Source of the DNA: Paragyromitra xinjiangensis
Lineage: Eukaryota; Ascomycota; Pezizomycetes; Pezizales; Discinaceae
DNA length: 64,000 nucleotides
Reading direction: 5' to 3'
NCBI GenBank assembly: GCA_038503065.1
Contig: JBCAMK010000002.1
Location: 1,612,001 to 1,676,000 of the forward strand
This document shows positions 35,256 through 46,997 of this stretch, one piece after another. The position numbers and the translations under genes were made by a program. The notes under the pieces are model-generated. The model did not search any database, was not told the DNA's origin, and saw only the letters and a program-made list of their open reading frames with translations. How positions within the stretch are numbered: position 1 is the first letter of the stretch; each line of letters starts with the position of its first letter.

Positions 35256-36987
35256 ATGAACTCCCCTACCTACGATATATCAATTCTCTTCCGCAGAGCC
35301 GAAAACCTCCCTATCGCCGACCTCGCTTCCCTCTCATCCGACCCATACGTGTTCGCGACGCTGCACACCACATTCTCCGACTGCGACAGCGACCATAACC
35401 CGCCGCTGCGGTTCAGAACGCCTACGCAGCGGGGCACGACGGATCCGGAGTGGGAGTGGAGATGGGATGTTTCGAATGTGCCGAGACAAGGGACGAGTCT
35501 GAGGGTTGAGCTTTTAGACGAGGATGTTAGGGACTGTGATGATAAACTAGGCCATGTAACGATTGATTTCGCTACGCTCGCGAATTGGGCCGGTGATGAG
35601 GAGGGGGTTAACGAGGAGTGGTATAAGCTTCGGAAGAAAGGCGCGAGTAAGAAAGCGGCCGTATTGCGACTCTGCGCAGCAGGGGCTAAGAAAGGGGAGG
35701 GTAGGACCGCAAGGGTACTTATAAGCATCAAGATAACAGGCGAGACGCAACTACCGAAAGAGAAAAACGTAGGACGAGCCTTCACCTCCGGCCCAAGTAA
35801 GTCCTCCCCCTCAACTCCTCCAAACCCAACTAACACCCCTAGACTGCTGGTCAAAACACTACTCCCCCCTCATCGGCAAGGTGATCCACTCCAAAGACTC
35901 CTCCAACGACCCCCAAAAAGCCGCCGTCTTCTCTTTCGAAGCTAACAAACTCCAACTATCCGGTCCCCCACCCCCCGAGCTCTCCCACAACTACGTCGGT
36001 TTCGCCCCGTTCGTGATCGCCTACTTCACGCGCTCAGGTCTGCGTGGTCGTCTCTTGAACCAAGCTCTTCACTCGCAGTACAGGAGTATCTACTCCCACG
36101 ACTCATCAACCGAGTATGGCGTCATCGACGAACACTACACCACTACTAACGAGGAGAAAACCACCGGCGAGGAGAAGACGCGGAAAGAGGATAGCGCTGT
36201 TGCGAAGCGCTTTTTGGAGATGGTGCATTGGAGCGAGGGTCATAGGATCTTCACTTATGTCATCACGTTGGACGCCGAATGGAGGTTCACGGAGACTGGA
36301 GACGAGTTCGCGATCGATTTGTTGAGTAAACACGGACTCCACAGCGACGTTAGTCGCGTTATCGCGTTCTCGGGGGAGTTCTTCGTGAGGAGGAAGAAGA
36401 AACACGGGGTAGGACACACCGAAGATAAATCTGAGGAAACCCACAACGATGTACAGAATGGAGACGCGGAGGGTGAGGGTTCGGTGGGTAAAGGTAAAGG
36501 ACATGATTCAAATGGTGTGAAGGATGAATTGGAGATATCTTCAGCGAAACCTAAACACCCTCATTTACACCTCCATGGACATCTCCCGGACCATGACCCG
36601 TCGCACTACGAGCTCGTGATTGATAATGACTCTGGGACGTACCGTCCTAACAAGGATTATCTCCCGCAGCTGGCGACGTTCTTGCAGGAGAACCTGCAGG
36701 GGATTGGGGGGGTTGTGACGTATGATTGTTTTGATAAGGAGCTGGAGAAGCTGAAGAAGGGGAGGAAGGAGGCGAAGCAGCAGGAGGGCAGGAGGATCTT
36801 TAGACAGAGGAGTCTTAGTAGTGTGGGGAGTAGTATATCTAGTAGTGATGAGGAGGAGTTGGAGACGGGGCAGGAGAGTAATGTGTTTAAGAGGTTGAAG
36901 GGGAAGTTTATGATGTCGGGTGGGCAGGCGGGGACTGGGGGGATGGCTATGCAGGCGGCGAAAACGGTGGCGGCGACGGCGAGGTGA
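35256..36987 (+). CDS. C2-domain protein
   Basis: Exons are 35256-35796 and 35843-36987; the 46 bp intron (GTAAGT donor, CTAAC branch) is in phase 1 and the product has 561 residues. The N-terminal 130 residues read as a C2 beta-sandwich: YDISILFRRAENLPIAD, SDPYVFATL, TTDPEWEWRWDV and VELLDEDVRDCDDKLGHVTI, with several Asp in the loops expected to bind calcium and phospholipid. A second conserved part follows (HYSPLIGKVIHSK, FVIAYFTRSGLRGRLLNQAL, RIFTYVITLDAEWRFTETGDEFAID). A His-rich acidic linker (HPHLHLHGHLPDHDPSHYEL) and a Lys/Ser-rich C-terminus complete it. There is no transmembrane helix, so it is likely a peripheral membrane protein. Codon use is GC-rich and unlike the flanking AT-rich spacers. 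Confidence 0.83.
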
Positions 36988-37248
36988 TGTGGGTTGAGAG
37001 GGAGGGTATGGGTTGGTGGGATGGGGTTTTAATGTCTGTTATGAGGACCTTTCTTTCCTTGTGTTGTATATCATATCCGGTTCTTTTCCAGCTTGGAATA
37101 ATTTACTTGTGTAATAAAGCAATATTCTACTATACATAGCTAGCGCTATCCATCTATACCCAACTACTTACCACAATTATAAACCCACTGTCCAAATCAC
37201 CAACACTCACTCGCCACCACCCAACCCCATAAATCCTACCCACCCCAC

Positions 37249-38264
37249 CTACGGCCACTCCTTAAAAAACTCAAGAATCCTCGGCGTAGCAATCACCAAA
37301 TCATCACCCGTCTGCTCCGTCCCGGGCCAACTATGCCTTAAATCCGTCTCATTATACGCCACCAAAACCCTCTTCCCACCCGCCGCCCCACAATTCCACA
37401 CATCCTCCCACACCAGCCCATCCTTCAACACCTCCCGCGAATCCGGGTCTTTACTACACCCCACACGGTCCAGCGCCGCTTTATCCTCCAACCATTGGCG
37501 AATACTGATCAGTGCGCCGCCGGCACCGGAGCCACCGTAGTACGGTATCTTTACAGCGGGTTAGTAGAGACAGTAGAGCAGGTGGGGGGGGTAGACGTAC
37601 GGTAGTATCGGCCATTCCGTGGAAGTCAATGATAGGGACGTGGTTACCGGTGGGATTACACGGGATACGGGTAGCTGGGTAGAAAGCGCCAGAGACAGCA
37701 GCAAAGGCCGTGAAGCGGGAAGACATGACCGCATCGCAGGTCAACAGACCTACGAATCCGCCGCCGTTGGATTTGCCGGCGGCGTAGAGCCGGGTGGTGT
37801 CGACGCAGAAAGACGACTCGAGGTGGTCGAGGAGGTCGCTAGTGAATAGGACGTCGTCGACGCCGGGGGTGGAGTAGGATGCTCCTTCCCAGTGGTGCTG
37901 GTTTTTTGTTAGTTTGTGGGGGTGGTCTGGGGGAGGGGGAGGAGGGAGGTACTTCGACTCCGTTAGGGTAGGCGACGATGAAGTCGGTGTTCCATTTTGG
38001 GAGTGAGAATTCAGAGATTGTTTCTTGGTTGCTGGCGTTACGCGTGTTACCGTGGTAGGAGATGATTAGAGGTGCTGGGACGCTGGGTTTGTAGGTTGTG
38101 GGGATGTAGAGGAGGTAGCTTCTGGTTCTCCTGCCGGAGGTGATGTTGAATAATTGGCTTGCACCTCCTGGTGAGAGATTACGTGGGAGGGTGGATCCAC
38201 ATCCTGAGGAGCTGGCGGCGAGGGTGGTGGATGTGAGGAAGAGGAGAGTTAGGAGTTTGAACAT
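37249..38264 (-). CDS. Secreted feruloyl esterase / CE1-type esterase
   Basis: Exons on minus are 38264-37953, 37897-37601 and 37548-37249; both introns (55 and 52 bp) are in phase 0 and the product has 302 residues, a normal size for this group. Residues 1-16 form a signal peptide (MFKLLTLLFLTSTTLA). The body has the alpha/beta-hydrolase landmarks: APLIISYHGNTRNA (oxyanion region), DFIVAYPNGVE, DDVLFTSDLLDHLE, the nucleophile elbow GKSNGGG with catalytic Ser, IIDFHGMADTTV (region of the acid), and RHSWPGT with the likely catalytic His. Family members release ferulic or related acids esterified to arabinose in plant cell walls. Whether this one prefers xylan- or pectin-linked ferulate cannot be read from the sequence. 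A TATA-like stretch lies near 38327-38338. Confidence 0.85.
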
Positions 38265-40162
38265 TGTTGATAGTGGACTGCACGCACCAGGTTCTTGGAG
38301 TTAGAGAGCTTATGGGGATATCAAGCAGCTTATATTTAAGCTACATCTTGTCTGATGCGTTGTGGTATTCGGCTGCTTTGTGCCGAGGCTGACTTCTGCC
38401 AGTACGTATATGGGTTAGATGATTGGTGATCGTTACGGGTGCAGGTTAGAGATCCTTAAAAGGCTTTATTTCGTAGGGCTTGTGTAACATCGTCTGCAGG
38501 GTTGGTTATTTAGTATTTGTTACTGTAGTCTAAACATGGGGCTCTATTGGATCCATAGGCCTGTTTATAGAAGCTCGTTCCTACTAATTACTTTGTTGAT
38601 ATGGGTTTGAGATACTGAGGATAGCTAATTGTTTGTATTCTCAGGTACTATGACGTCTCGGATTACACGTGCGTCATGCACTGCGCTCGGGATTCGGTAG
38701 AACGGGTATCGAACTGCCGATCGAGCGAGGCTGACAAGGAGTGATCCGTGGTGATCGGGGAAAAGGATGACAGCAGGGTAGTGGGCTTATTGGTAGAGGG
38801 TGGGTTGATATCATAGGTTTATTAGTAGTTGCAAGGGTATGGTCGTGGTGGTACAAAGTACTTGCAGAAAGGGTGCTGCGATTATAGTGTTCGGGTGGTT
38901 GGTGATTCATTTAGAATTATGGGGTAACACCCATGGAAGCTCATCGCGATGGCAAGCAGAGGATTAGGTATCTTGACCGGATGGACTGGGCTCGATGCAC
39001 ACGCTGACGTTAGAGTAGGTACATAAGTTCAGCTGCCTGGGGTCTTTTAATTTCGCGTAGTGTTGGCCAGTTCGCACCTCTGTTAGTAGGATACACGGGA
39101 TTAATACACATCAATTATGCTCTACCAGGGTTATGTGGATGTCGTGCCGGTTACTCTATTATCATAGATGAGTAATCGAAATCATGAAATATCACTCACA
39201 AACGTGAGAGCAAGGACTTATGCTGGATGCAAATGATCCACACAAGCTGCTGTATAATGATGCCTATATATGCTCATGGTGTAATACTTAGCTACCTTTC
39301 TAAGTGAAATGACTCCAATCCTGTAGCTTAGGTATATTGTTGTAGTCTGATGCGGGGTCAGAAGTTCTGGCGCTATGGAAAGCTAGGAAAAAGTGGGATA
39401 TTCCATTAAGAAGCCCAAAATGAAATGATTTGCCAAAGGTTTGTGTGATCTTTACTCGTCACGAAAATAAAAATTAGGAGAACGGGTTAGGGTTACTTGC
39501 TCCAGCTGCAGGGTTAGGTCTTAGGGTTTGGGTAACAACACTAGCAGCTCCCAACCACCTCACTTCGTCATCGAGATGCTATAAGATAGTGGCATTGCGC
39601 TGTTACACTTCTACGATCGCCTCTCCCCGCCAACTCAACTCTAGAGCTCCACTTTTCTACACCAGGAAGGTACTTAAACACCCCGGAACACCATAGTGGT
39701 CCAAGTTGCGATAATTCATGTGAACACTTTAAAGAATTCTCCATTCTCCATTTGAAGGCAACGACGATCATACCCTCCCTAGCTATAATGGCTTGCTGGC
39801 TCGGAGATAGAAACCGCCACAATTATAATCGCCGATTAATTCCGCTGAAGCTCTATCCGCGGGGTGTATGATATAATGCTACGATCCAGCCATTCCACGT
39901 GTGGGGGTACGTATCAGTATCATCATCCAACCGCTTGGTCCGGAGGAAGAGGAACGAATACCGAAAAGCCATCTAGCGAGCAACGGGACGCTCGCCTAAA
40001 CCACGCTTGCACCGAGCACTTGCCAGATCCATGCTAGAGACTAAATGCCACGAGCTTCATCCAGCAACCCCTGGGTGTGGGTGGTAGGTATATAGTCCTG
40101 GGGAGGCCGTCTGTCTTACAGACCCTTTACAAGCCCTTCTCACGCACCCCCTGAGAGGAAAG
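38265..40162. other. Intergenic stretch, 1.9 kb
   Basis: Divergent promoter region between the esterase (minus) and the F-box gene (plus). No gene seen. A telomere-like GGGTTAGGGTTA lies at 39484-39495, and a motif shared with 42193 and 56205 lies at 39181-39197. A TATATA box about 70 bp upstream of 40163 probably serves the F-box gene. Confidence 0.5.
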
Positions 40163-42150
40163 ATGGCGAGACTTGAGACGCTTCCTTACGAACTTCTTTC
40201 TGAGATAACTTCGTTACTGCCGTACCCTGCGTTAGCAGCTCTCTGCTTGACGTCTCGAGCACTGTACGTAAAGGCCAATCCACTGCTTTGGCGGCATTTA
40301 CAGTTCGGGCCTGCGATCCCCCATGTTTTCGGTGACCGTCTCGGGGCGAGGGTACCGTCGGCGCAGTCACCACCGTATCTCCGATTATCCCCTACAGCAA
40401 ACGGCAAGACTTCTAGTGGGGTGAGTGTGCGGTTTATGGGTGTGAGGGATATATTGAAGTTCTATACTGCGGCTCGGAAGGATTGGATTCGTGATGAGAC
40501 TTTCGAGTTGGTTCGTAGTATAGAGTTGCGGGATGGGGTTTTGGGGGGTTGTTTGGAACCGTTTGATAATGTTGGTTGGTGGATGAATGGAGAGTTCCAT
40601 GCGGTTTTTAAGGATATAGTGGGGCTAGGGAAGTTTGATGGGTTGACTTCTATCCAGATTGTTTACGACAGATGTATGTATTTTTCGTTTCCCCACCCTG
40701 GCGAGTTGAAGACAGGGGTAATGATCAAAATGCACGATTCAACAAACCGAACCAACCAAAACCCGCATTCAGAAAAAAACAATAACTAACAAAACCAATA
40801 CCACTAGCTCCCAACCTCCGCCGCGACATTTCCGGAACCGAGCTCAAAGCCGTCCAAAAAGCACAAGACTTCTGCCGAACCCTCGGCAAATTCGCCGTAA
40901 CCCACCCTGACGTACGAGTCAAGATCTCCACGACCCAATTCTCCCTCGTCCACGCTCTATTCTCCGAAACCCCACCCCCATCAACCATCACCTCGCTGAA
41001 AACAACCCTAATCCGCCGTCCAGCCATGATCGAGTTATTCTCCGTCCATGTGCTCCCGAACCTACAGCGGAGTCTCCAGGACTTGACGATTCTGGCGTCT
41101 GGGCTTGATGGGGGGACGCCGCGACATTTGGTGGTGTCGTTGTTTGATGAGTATTCTGGGGAGTATTATCCCTATGTGGGGTATACGTTTGACGACGAGA
41201 CGGAGTTTTCAAGACTTTCGTTTCCGGCGTTGAGGTCGGTGGAGTATGCTGCGGAGCTGTTTGGGTTTGTGTGGGTTCCGGAGGGTATCAAGAGCTTATG
41301 TGTAAGACATGGTACAGTCCCTGAAGTGAGATGGTGGAAGGAGCTAGCTGCGAAGGAAATGAAAGATCTGGAGAGTTTAGAGGTGTGGATAGACTGCGAG
41401 ATCCTGAGTTACAATAGTACCGCTACTGGCGGAATACGTCCTAACGAAGTAAACTACTGGAGCCGGTGGACGGAGGTCATCTTCAAGGACCTCAAATCGC
41501 TTATCATCGCATCGAACTCCTCCCACTTCAGCGGACGAGGTCCTAACCCTGAAGCCATCGAGGGTGAAATACGACCGGGTAACGATAACATCACCGGAGT
41601 CCCTCTCGACATCGTCCGCGCGATCATAGTCGCGAATCCACAGCTACAAGACGTCTTCGTTGAATGTATTGACTCGCAGGGACTTGCTACGCTCCTCTCA
41701 CGTGGTAAAGTCCGCAGCTTGACGATTCAGAATTGCTGGGGAGTCGATACGCAGCGACGGTATTGTTTCCCGTTTAGTGCGGATTCACTCGCGGCGATGA
41801 GGACCTGTTGTGGTTTGGAGTGGCTGCAGTTTTGTGTGCGTGATGTGTATGGTGGTACTGGGATCTTGAGGTCGTTGGTGGAGCTGCTTGCGGTTTATTG
41901 TCGGGGGTTGAGGTCGTTTGTGATGGAGGATCGGTGGCTTGATGCTACGACGTTGGAGGTGGATGAACGGTTTCCGGTGGTGGAGACGGAGGTGACTGAG
42001 ACGGGGGAGGTGAGGGATTTTGGGAGGTGGATCAGGCCGATGCGGTCGGGGGAGATGGCGCTGTTGCCGGGGTTTGGTGGGGGGGTGGGGGCGCGGGATG
42101 GGTTTTTTGTTTTTGATTTGGAGGGGTTGAGGGAGGGGTGGGGGAATTGA
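40163..42150 (+). CDS. F-box protein with leucine-rich C-terminal region
   Basis: Exons are 40163-40673 and 40808-42150; the 134 bp intron is in phase 1 and the product has 617 residues. The N-terminal 40-45 residues form an F-box (LETLPYELLSEITSLLPYPA, then LCLTSRALYVKANPLLWRHL), which would bind Skp1 in an SCF ubiquitin ligase. The rest has repeated hydrophobic/Leu spacing (LPNLQRSLQDLTILASGLDG, LESLEVWIDCEIL, FKDLKSLIIASN, GKVRSLTIQNCWG, LEWLQFCVRDV) consistent with degenerate leucine-rich substrate-binding repeats. The substrate is unknown. An unusual amount of G-rich sequence at the 3' end gives a Gly/Val-rich C-terminus and a long proline-rich antisense frame, which I regard as artefactual. 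Confidence 0.82.
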
Positions 42151-42885
42151 GGGAGGTTCTGTTAGGTGAGGGTTTTTCTGGGGGGATTTGGAATCATGGA
42201 ATATCACCCGTGTTTGGTATGTTTGGTGGAGGAAAAACGTCTGGACTGGTGGTAGAAGATAATTGGGTGGTTTTGTTCACTTGCTTGTTGAATATCTAAT
42301 CAATTTTTTTAGATATCGTTGATATTATCCTATTATGAGTGCTAAACTAGAATACCTGAGGCCATATGGCAGGGTTCTTTCCGCGAATCTTTAGGAGCTT
42401 GCCGCTTGGAGCTGCTTTTAGGCCCACAATCATATTTGGAAGTCCATTCTTTCGATGGCGTTGCCGAGGGGCGTTGGAAATGGGTCAAAGTAAGTTCATT
42501 CTCAGGGTTTGACTTGGGCAGCCCAGAACCCCTCCTGGATAGTCCTGTGCCATGTTAGTTCCTAAATTAGGCCTTAAGGCAATCTCTATTCACCCCTCAC
42601 GCTATGTTCTTTCTAGATCCTGATGACGTCGTATATTCCTTATACATGGGATATGTACTCCCCTTATACTAGTTCCTCACAGAACTCGTTAATGAACTAA
42701 CGTAACGGCAGGTAACGAAGACACAGACATATACGAAGACGTAGCGCACCCGGGAAACCTTCTTTTCCTTCCAGATGACCAAAGCAATAAACGGCATAAC
42801 CCTTATTATTTTGACTGTTAGAAAGTTAAGGTTCTTGATTACTTATTACTAACCTGAGCGTATGCGAGCTTTTGCGCATAGAAAA

Positions 42886-43179
42886 TACTCAAGCCGCCGT
42901 TTTGAAGTGACTTACCTGAAAAGGCAAGAATCGGTGATTTGGGCCATTCCATTGGCTAAAGGGATACTTGGCAGTCTTCAAGATCTCGCTTGGCTTTCCC
43001 CACCATTTCGATACTCTTTCCCCCCATAGAGCTCTTTAGGCGTAGATTTTAAGGGAGATACTACCATATTCTAGCTTCTCGTATCTGGTTATTTCATATT
43101 CCCACTGCTTCGAAGTTTTTGGTCGGAGAACAAGAAACTTCCTTATCAGGTAAGTCACTTCAAAACGGCGCCTTGAGTA
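42886..43179. repeat. Inverted repeat, 34 bp arms
   Basis: Positions 42886-42919 and 43146-43179 are reverse complements over 34 bp with a single mismatch, separated by about 226 bp. The interior is unrelated and noncoding. Compatible with a small foldback or MITE-like element. Confidence 0.78.
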
Positions 43180-43596
43180 GATTTCGTGTATTGCCACCAC
43201 GCTTAAAGACCTAGGCCAGACTTTAGTAGTCACGTGCCGCTGCACTACTTCCCCACTACTTCATAGATCAGGAAGTGACAACAACTTAAGCTTTATGTTA
43301 GATGAATGGTTTTTGTGGCAGACTTAGTGATTACTAGTAGCAGTTTCTCGACAAGGTCCCAGGAGAGTTGCTCTAAGCTATACAGGGGAAGCTTGCTATA
43401 AGAATACACCCAGAGCCGGACCCTAGCATTTTCTATAGGGTGCACATTCCCACAGACAACAGAAGTACAGTTATACTATTATTTGGGATCGATAATTTAT
43501 GATCCTAGCTGAATTCCCCGGGGGAAAATTAACATCCGTCACCAAAACGACCACCCTATCGTTTACTTAAGCCTCAAGAATTTCTCTCCTAAGCTA

Positions 43597-43824
43597 CCGT
43601 AAAACCTCAGAAGTAACAAACGGGTCTAGACTGAGACAGCAGGATACTACCGTGCCGTCACTGGTTAGAGAGACAAAGTGGTCGTTCACCTCAAGGCAGT
43701 TCTGGTTGAACCTGGCACCATTCACCTGTTGCAATGAACCTCAACAACCGTTTGACCAGTGTCAACACAGTATTCTCCTGTTGTCTCAGTCCAAGCCCGT
43801 TCATCACTTCTGAGATTTTACGGT
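43597..43824. repeat. Diverged foldback of about 230 bp
   Basis: The outer arms 43597-43614 and 43806-43823 pair with one mismatch. Further inward, 43631-43644 pairs with about 43778-43791 (one mismatch), and CACTGGTTAG near 43660 pairs with the segment around 43755-43765. The two halves therefore fold on each other along most of their length with small gaps. Several mismatches are transitions. This looks like an old snap-back element. Confidence 0.6.
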
Positions 43825-44505
43825 GGCGACGGTGATAAACCCTGCGTGAGGGTGTTGGACTTTCAAGTTTCTGTAATATTTGGCGTTCGCCCACTATAGC
43901 GCTACGCATGCGCATACGGTTTCACCTCTAAGGGCAGCTATAGGCGTATAGGGATTCGCACTTTAATAGGGTAGAGCCAAAACATTGTTGGTGCGGGTAA
44001 CGACTTCTAATGTGTTCTCACCAAAAATTCAAAGCAGAGACATGTGCCTGAGGGCGCCCCGCCCCCGCTTGGTTGGTCGAACTCGTACCCCAATTTTCAG
44101 GCTAGGCCACGAGTACAAGTGAGTGGCCAGTAATGAACTACCCCACTTACCTGTCTGTTTTTTTTCTTCTTCAGCTCGGCTGCAGAGTAACATTCAGCTG
44201 TGGAAGGGCTTTTTGGTTTGTTCTCCTTCATGTTCAGTGGCTTGCGCTCAAGTCAGATCCATATGCATGTCTTAATTCCAGAACCTTGCGCTCTGGTTTT
44301 GAAACAATTGAACACCTGGCACTAGGCGCGAACCTAAAGTCTCGGGTTCGTAATTAGAAGGATTTATATGGTAGCAAGTATCTCGCCAATAACCTGTAAT
44401 CCCCCGCACTCCCAGGTTAACTATGAACATATAAACCTCCAGTACCCGTCGCGGCTCCGGCAAGCCAACATCAGTATCACATTATCTATCTCAAAAACCC
44501 CTACA

Positions 44506-46699
44506 ATGAGCAGTCCCGAGTTACCACTCCCAGCGGTATCGCGACATCAACCGCAATCCTCAAGAAGATCTTCTGGCTCAGCTCATCAGACTACGGTCGC
44601 CCCGGCATCGCCTGTTGGGGCTGCAGCTCCCGAGCATCCTGATGCAGCCAGTACTCAGGAAACAACCACGGCCCCTCAAAACAGTACTGCTATAGATCGG
44701 GGTAAAGATGATCCACCAGGGGAGGGACCCTACTATAGATATGTCAAATATGTTGCAAAGGACTCGCCTGTGAGTACATTGGCAATCGGCTTTCAGTTTA
44801 AGAGATAAATGACCGGACTGATTGTTTGGCCAATTGGCCAAATTGGAATGGATAGATCGTACATCCTAGGTTCATGAAACATTGCCACAATCCTGATAAG
44901 CTAGATGCCATAATCCTCGATATCAAGAAAGATGGAACCTGCTTAACAGAGCTCTTCGGTGGATCGGAGTCGATGTCCGATTACTTAAAGTCGATATCCG
45001 AATCCCCTAACCCTGTTTCAACCGGGAATCCAGCTACTCTTAGAAGTTTTCTAGAGAAGTCGAAACACCCGGACGTCATCGTGCGGTTAGTTCTCGTTGA
45101 GGATTTGTCGCCAACTACGGTTGAAGTTTTGGGATCTACATTGGACCTTAATCCGAGCTTTTTTTCTGGGCATCTTGTCGGCGCCCAGTGCCGAGACTAT
45201 TGGGGTCGTCCGAGTGGTCTAGGAAAAGTGCCCAGCCTCATGAAGCTTGAGAATCACATTTGTTGGTCATGGAAAAGAAAAATCATGTGGATTCAGCGTG
45301 ACGAAAGTATTACTGGAAACTTATGCCGACCATACATGTGGTCTAATTTTAAAGCCGATAACTATAATCCGGATCTGGATCCGGAGACACACGGTACAGT
45401 AAGCGAACGGATAAGCTTTCTTGCTAAAAAAGACGATCACTGTTTAACCGGTATATAACCTAAGGGACCGAACCGTTTTCTGATGAGTACTAAATGTTTC
45501 TGTGTAGGTATATTTTTGTTCGATCATCCGATAGGCAAATCATCCAACGGTCTTCTTTACTCTGGGGATGATCGTTCAAGAGTGAATACAACTCTATCAT
45601 TTAAAAAATTTACCAATTCCCCCCAACTAGAGAGGCGCTCCACAGATCCAAGTACCCGGAACTGGTTCGCCACCCACGTCACCAAGATGAGTGGGAGTGG
45701 GAGTGAAAGCTGCACTTGTGGTAATTCCATAGATGCAAATGATGTTCAGAGCTTGATTCACCCAATACTGCGCTGTATGCTTTACGACTGGTGGAGTACC
45801 CTCGAAGTGATTGAAGGATTTCTCGATGAACCGCGGCCGCAAGAGCAGATTGAGATGGTAGGAATTTTTGGAGACTTGAGAAAGATACTCTTTGAAGGTA
45901 GCGAGACTATTAAGGCGGCAATGAAGACTATCGATGAAAAAGAGCCCGGCGAAAAAACACTCGGTGGGCTAAAAGCCGACCTCGAAAGTCTCTTAGATCA
46001 CCTTGAAGGAGTCAAAGATCATACGGAAAAGGCTTCCAATGCTTTGGTGTCGATAATGTCCATCCTCGAAAGCAAAAAGGCTATTTTGGAGGCAGAAAGC
46101 ATATCCAGACTCACCGAATTGGCCTTTTTCTTCATTCCCCTAAGCTTCGCAACGTCGGTATTTGGTATGCAAATCCAGGTAAGTTTTCTAGGCCCTCCCA
46201 CAGCCTTTCCTTGGAAGCTAATCCTCTCTAGGGTTGGAGTGAAAACTACAGACCATACATGTGGCCGTTGGTCTCGGGATTTCTAATCCTTGGAGCATAC
46301 GCGCTCCGATACATCATCCATCTCGTGCGTCTTGGCCAGTCCAAAATAAATCCCTGGTTCGAGATCACCTGGGTATTATTGTCAGTGGTAGTGCTAGCAG
46401 TAGTTTGGAGGACGTCGTCTTCAATCAAAGTGAAGATTTTAGTAACTGTCATTATTCCACCTTTTCTTTTCTTACAAGCAGTGGTGCGCTGGTTGTGGCG
46501 GCAGCGGCAGCTACAGTGGCAGCGGCTGCGGCTGCGGCTGCAGCGGCAGAAGCAGGAGCAGCGGCTGCAGGAGCAGCAGGAGCAGCAGCTACAGCCGCTA
46601 CGGCGTACGCAGCCGCTACAGCCGCTGCCACCGTGGCAGCGGCAGTGGTGGCAGCGGTGGCAGCGGTGGCAGCGGTGGCAGCGGTGGCAGCGACGCTAG
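44506..46699 (+). CDS. CorA-like Mg2+ transporter family protein
   Basis: Exons are 44506-44769, 44856-45450, 45508-46178 and 46232-46699; all phases agree and give 665 residues. The N-terminal soluble part (PYYRYVKYVAKDSP, CHNPDKLDAIILDIKKDGTC) and a central helical part (DWWSTLEVIEGFLDEP, KASNALVSIMSILESKKAIL) match the cytosolic region of fungal CorA-like proteins. The membrane part begins ELAFFFIPLSFATSVFGMQ, where the canonical GMN pore triplet reads GMQ. It continues with WPLVSGFLILGAYALRYII, then WVLLSVVVLAVVW and VTVIIPPFLFLQAVV. The last 70 residues come from a GCAGCG-type repeat and are almost only Gln, Arg, Trp and Leu. The GMQ variant is common in filamentous fungi as I recall, and cation transport is not assured. 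Confidence 0.8.
46494..46692. repeat. GCA/GCG-rich microsatellite-like tract
   Basis: About 200 bp of imperfect GCAGCG, GCAGGA and GCTACA units, ending in four copies of GCAGCGGTG. In the frame of the CorA-like gene it encodes Gln/Arg/Trp/Leu; in the next frame it would encode nearly pure alanine through to 46690 and beyond. It lies inside the last exon. Confidence 0.8.
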
Positions 46700-46997
46700 T
46701 AGGCTTGCCAAACAGGCTGACCACAGGCAAGTCCATTGAGTCGAGGAGGCCGAGTACTCTGGAGGGCTATCTATGTCGTAATATACAAGAACCTATCCAC
46801 CGCAAGTAATTGGCGGCTAGATATATATATCGTGCTACGGCCCCTCCTGATGGCCCGGTCCTTATCTTCGGAATGAAGCCAGGCAATTAAAATCACCCTC
46901 AAATATATGATGCCTGAGTGACCACTGAAAACTAATTTTATTTAAAATCTCATTCTAGCGGTAGCCACGTAGAGGGTTCATCTTTCAGGTACACAGC

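Larger units (their letters stand above)
42151..44505. other. Intergenic stretch with two foldbacks
   Basis: No gene. Two separate inverted-repeat structures (42886-43179 and 43597-43824) are listed individually. The remainder shows no motif. The last 150 bp is the leader of the CorA-like gene. Confidence 0.55.

Noticed and set aside
35270..35854. 194-codon minus frame
   Set aside because: Antisense shadow of the C2-domain gene first exon; no motif.
41785..42207. 140-codon proline/histidine-rich minus frame
   Set aside because: Antisense to the G-rich 3' end of the F-box gene; composition is simple and motif-free.
46261..46809. Poly-alanine frames on both strands over the GC-rich tract
   Set aside because: They are out of frame with the spliced CorA-like gene and consist of repeat translation. 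Kept only as an observation about the alternative tail.
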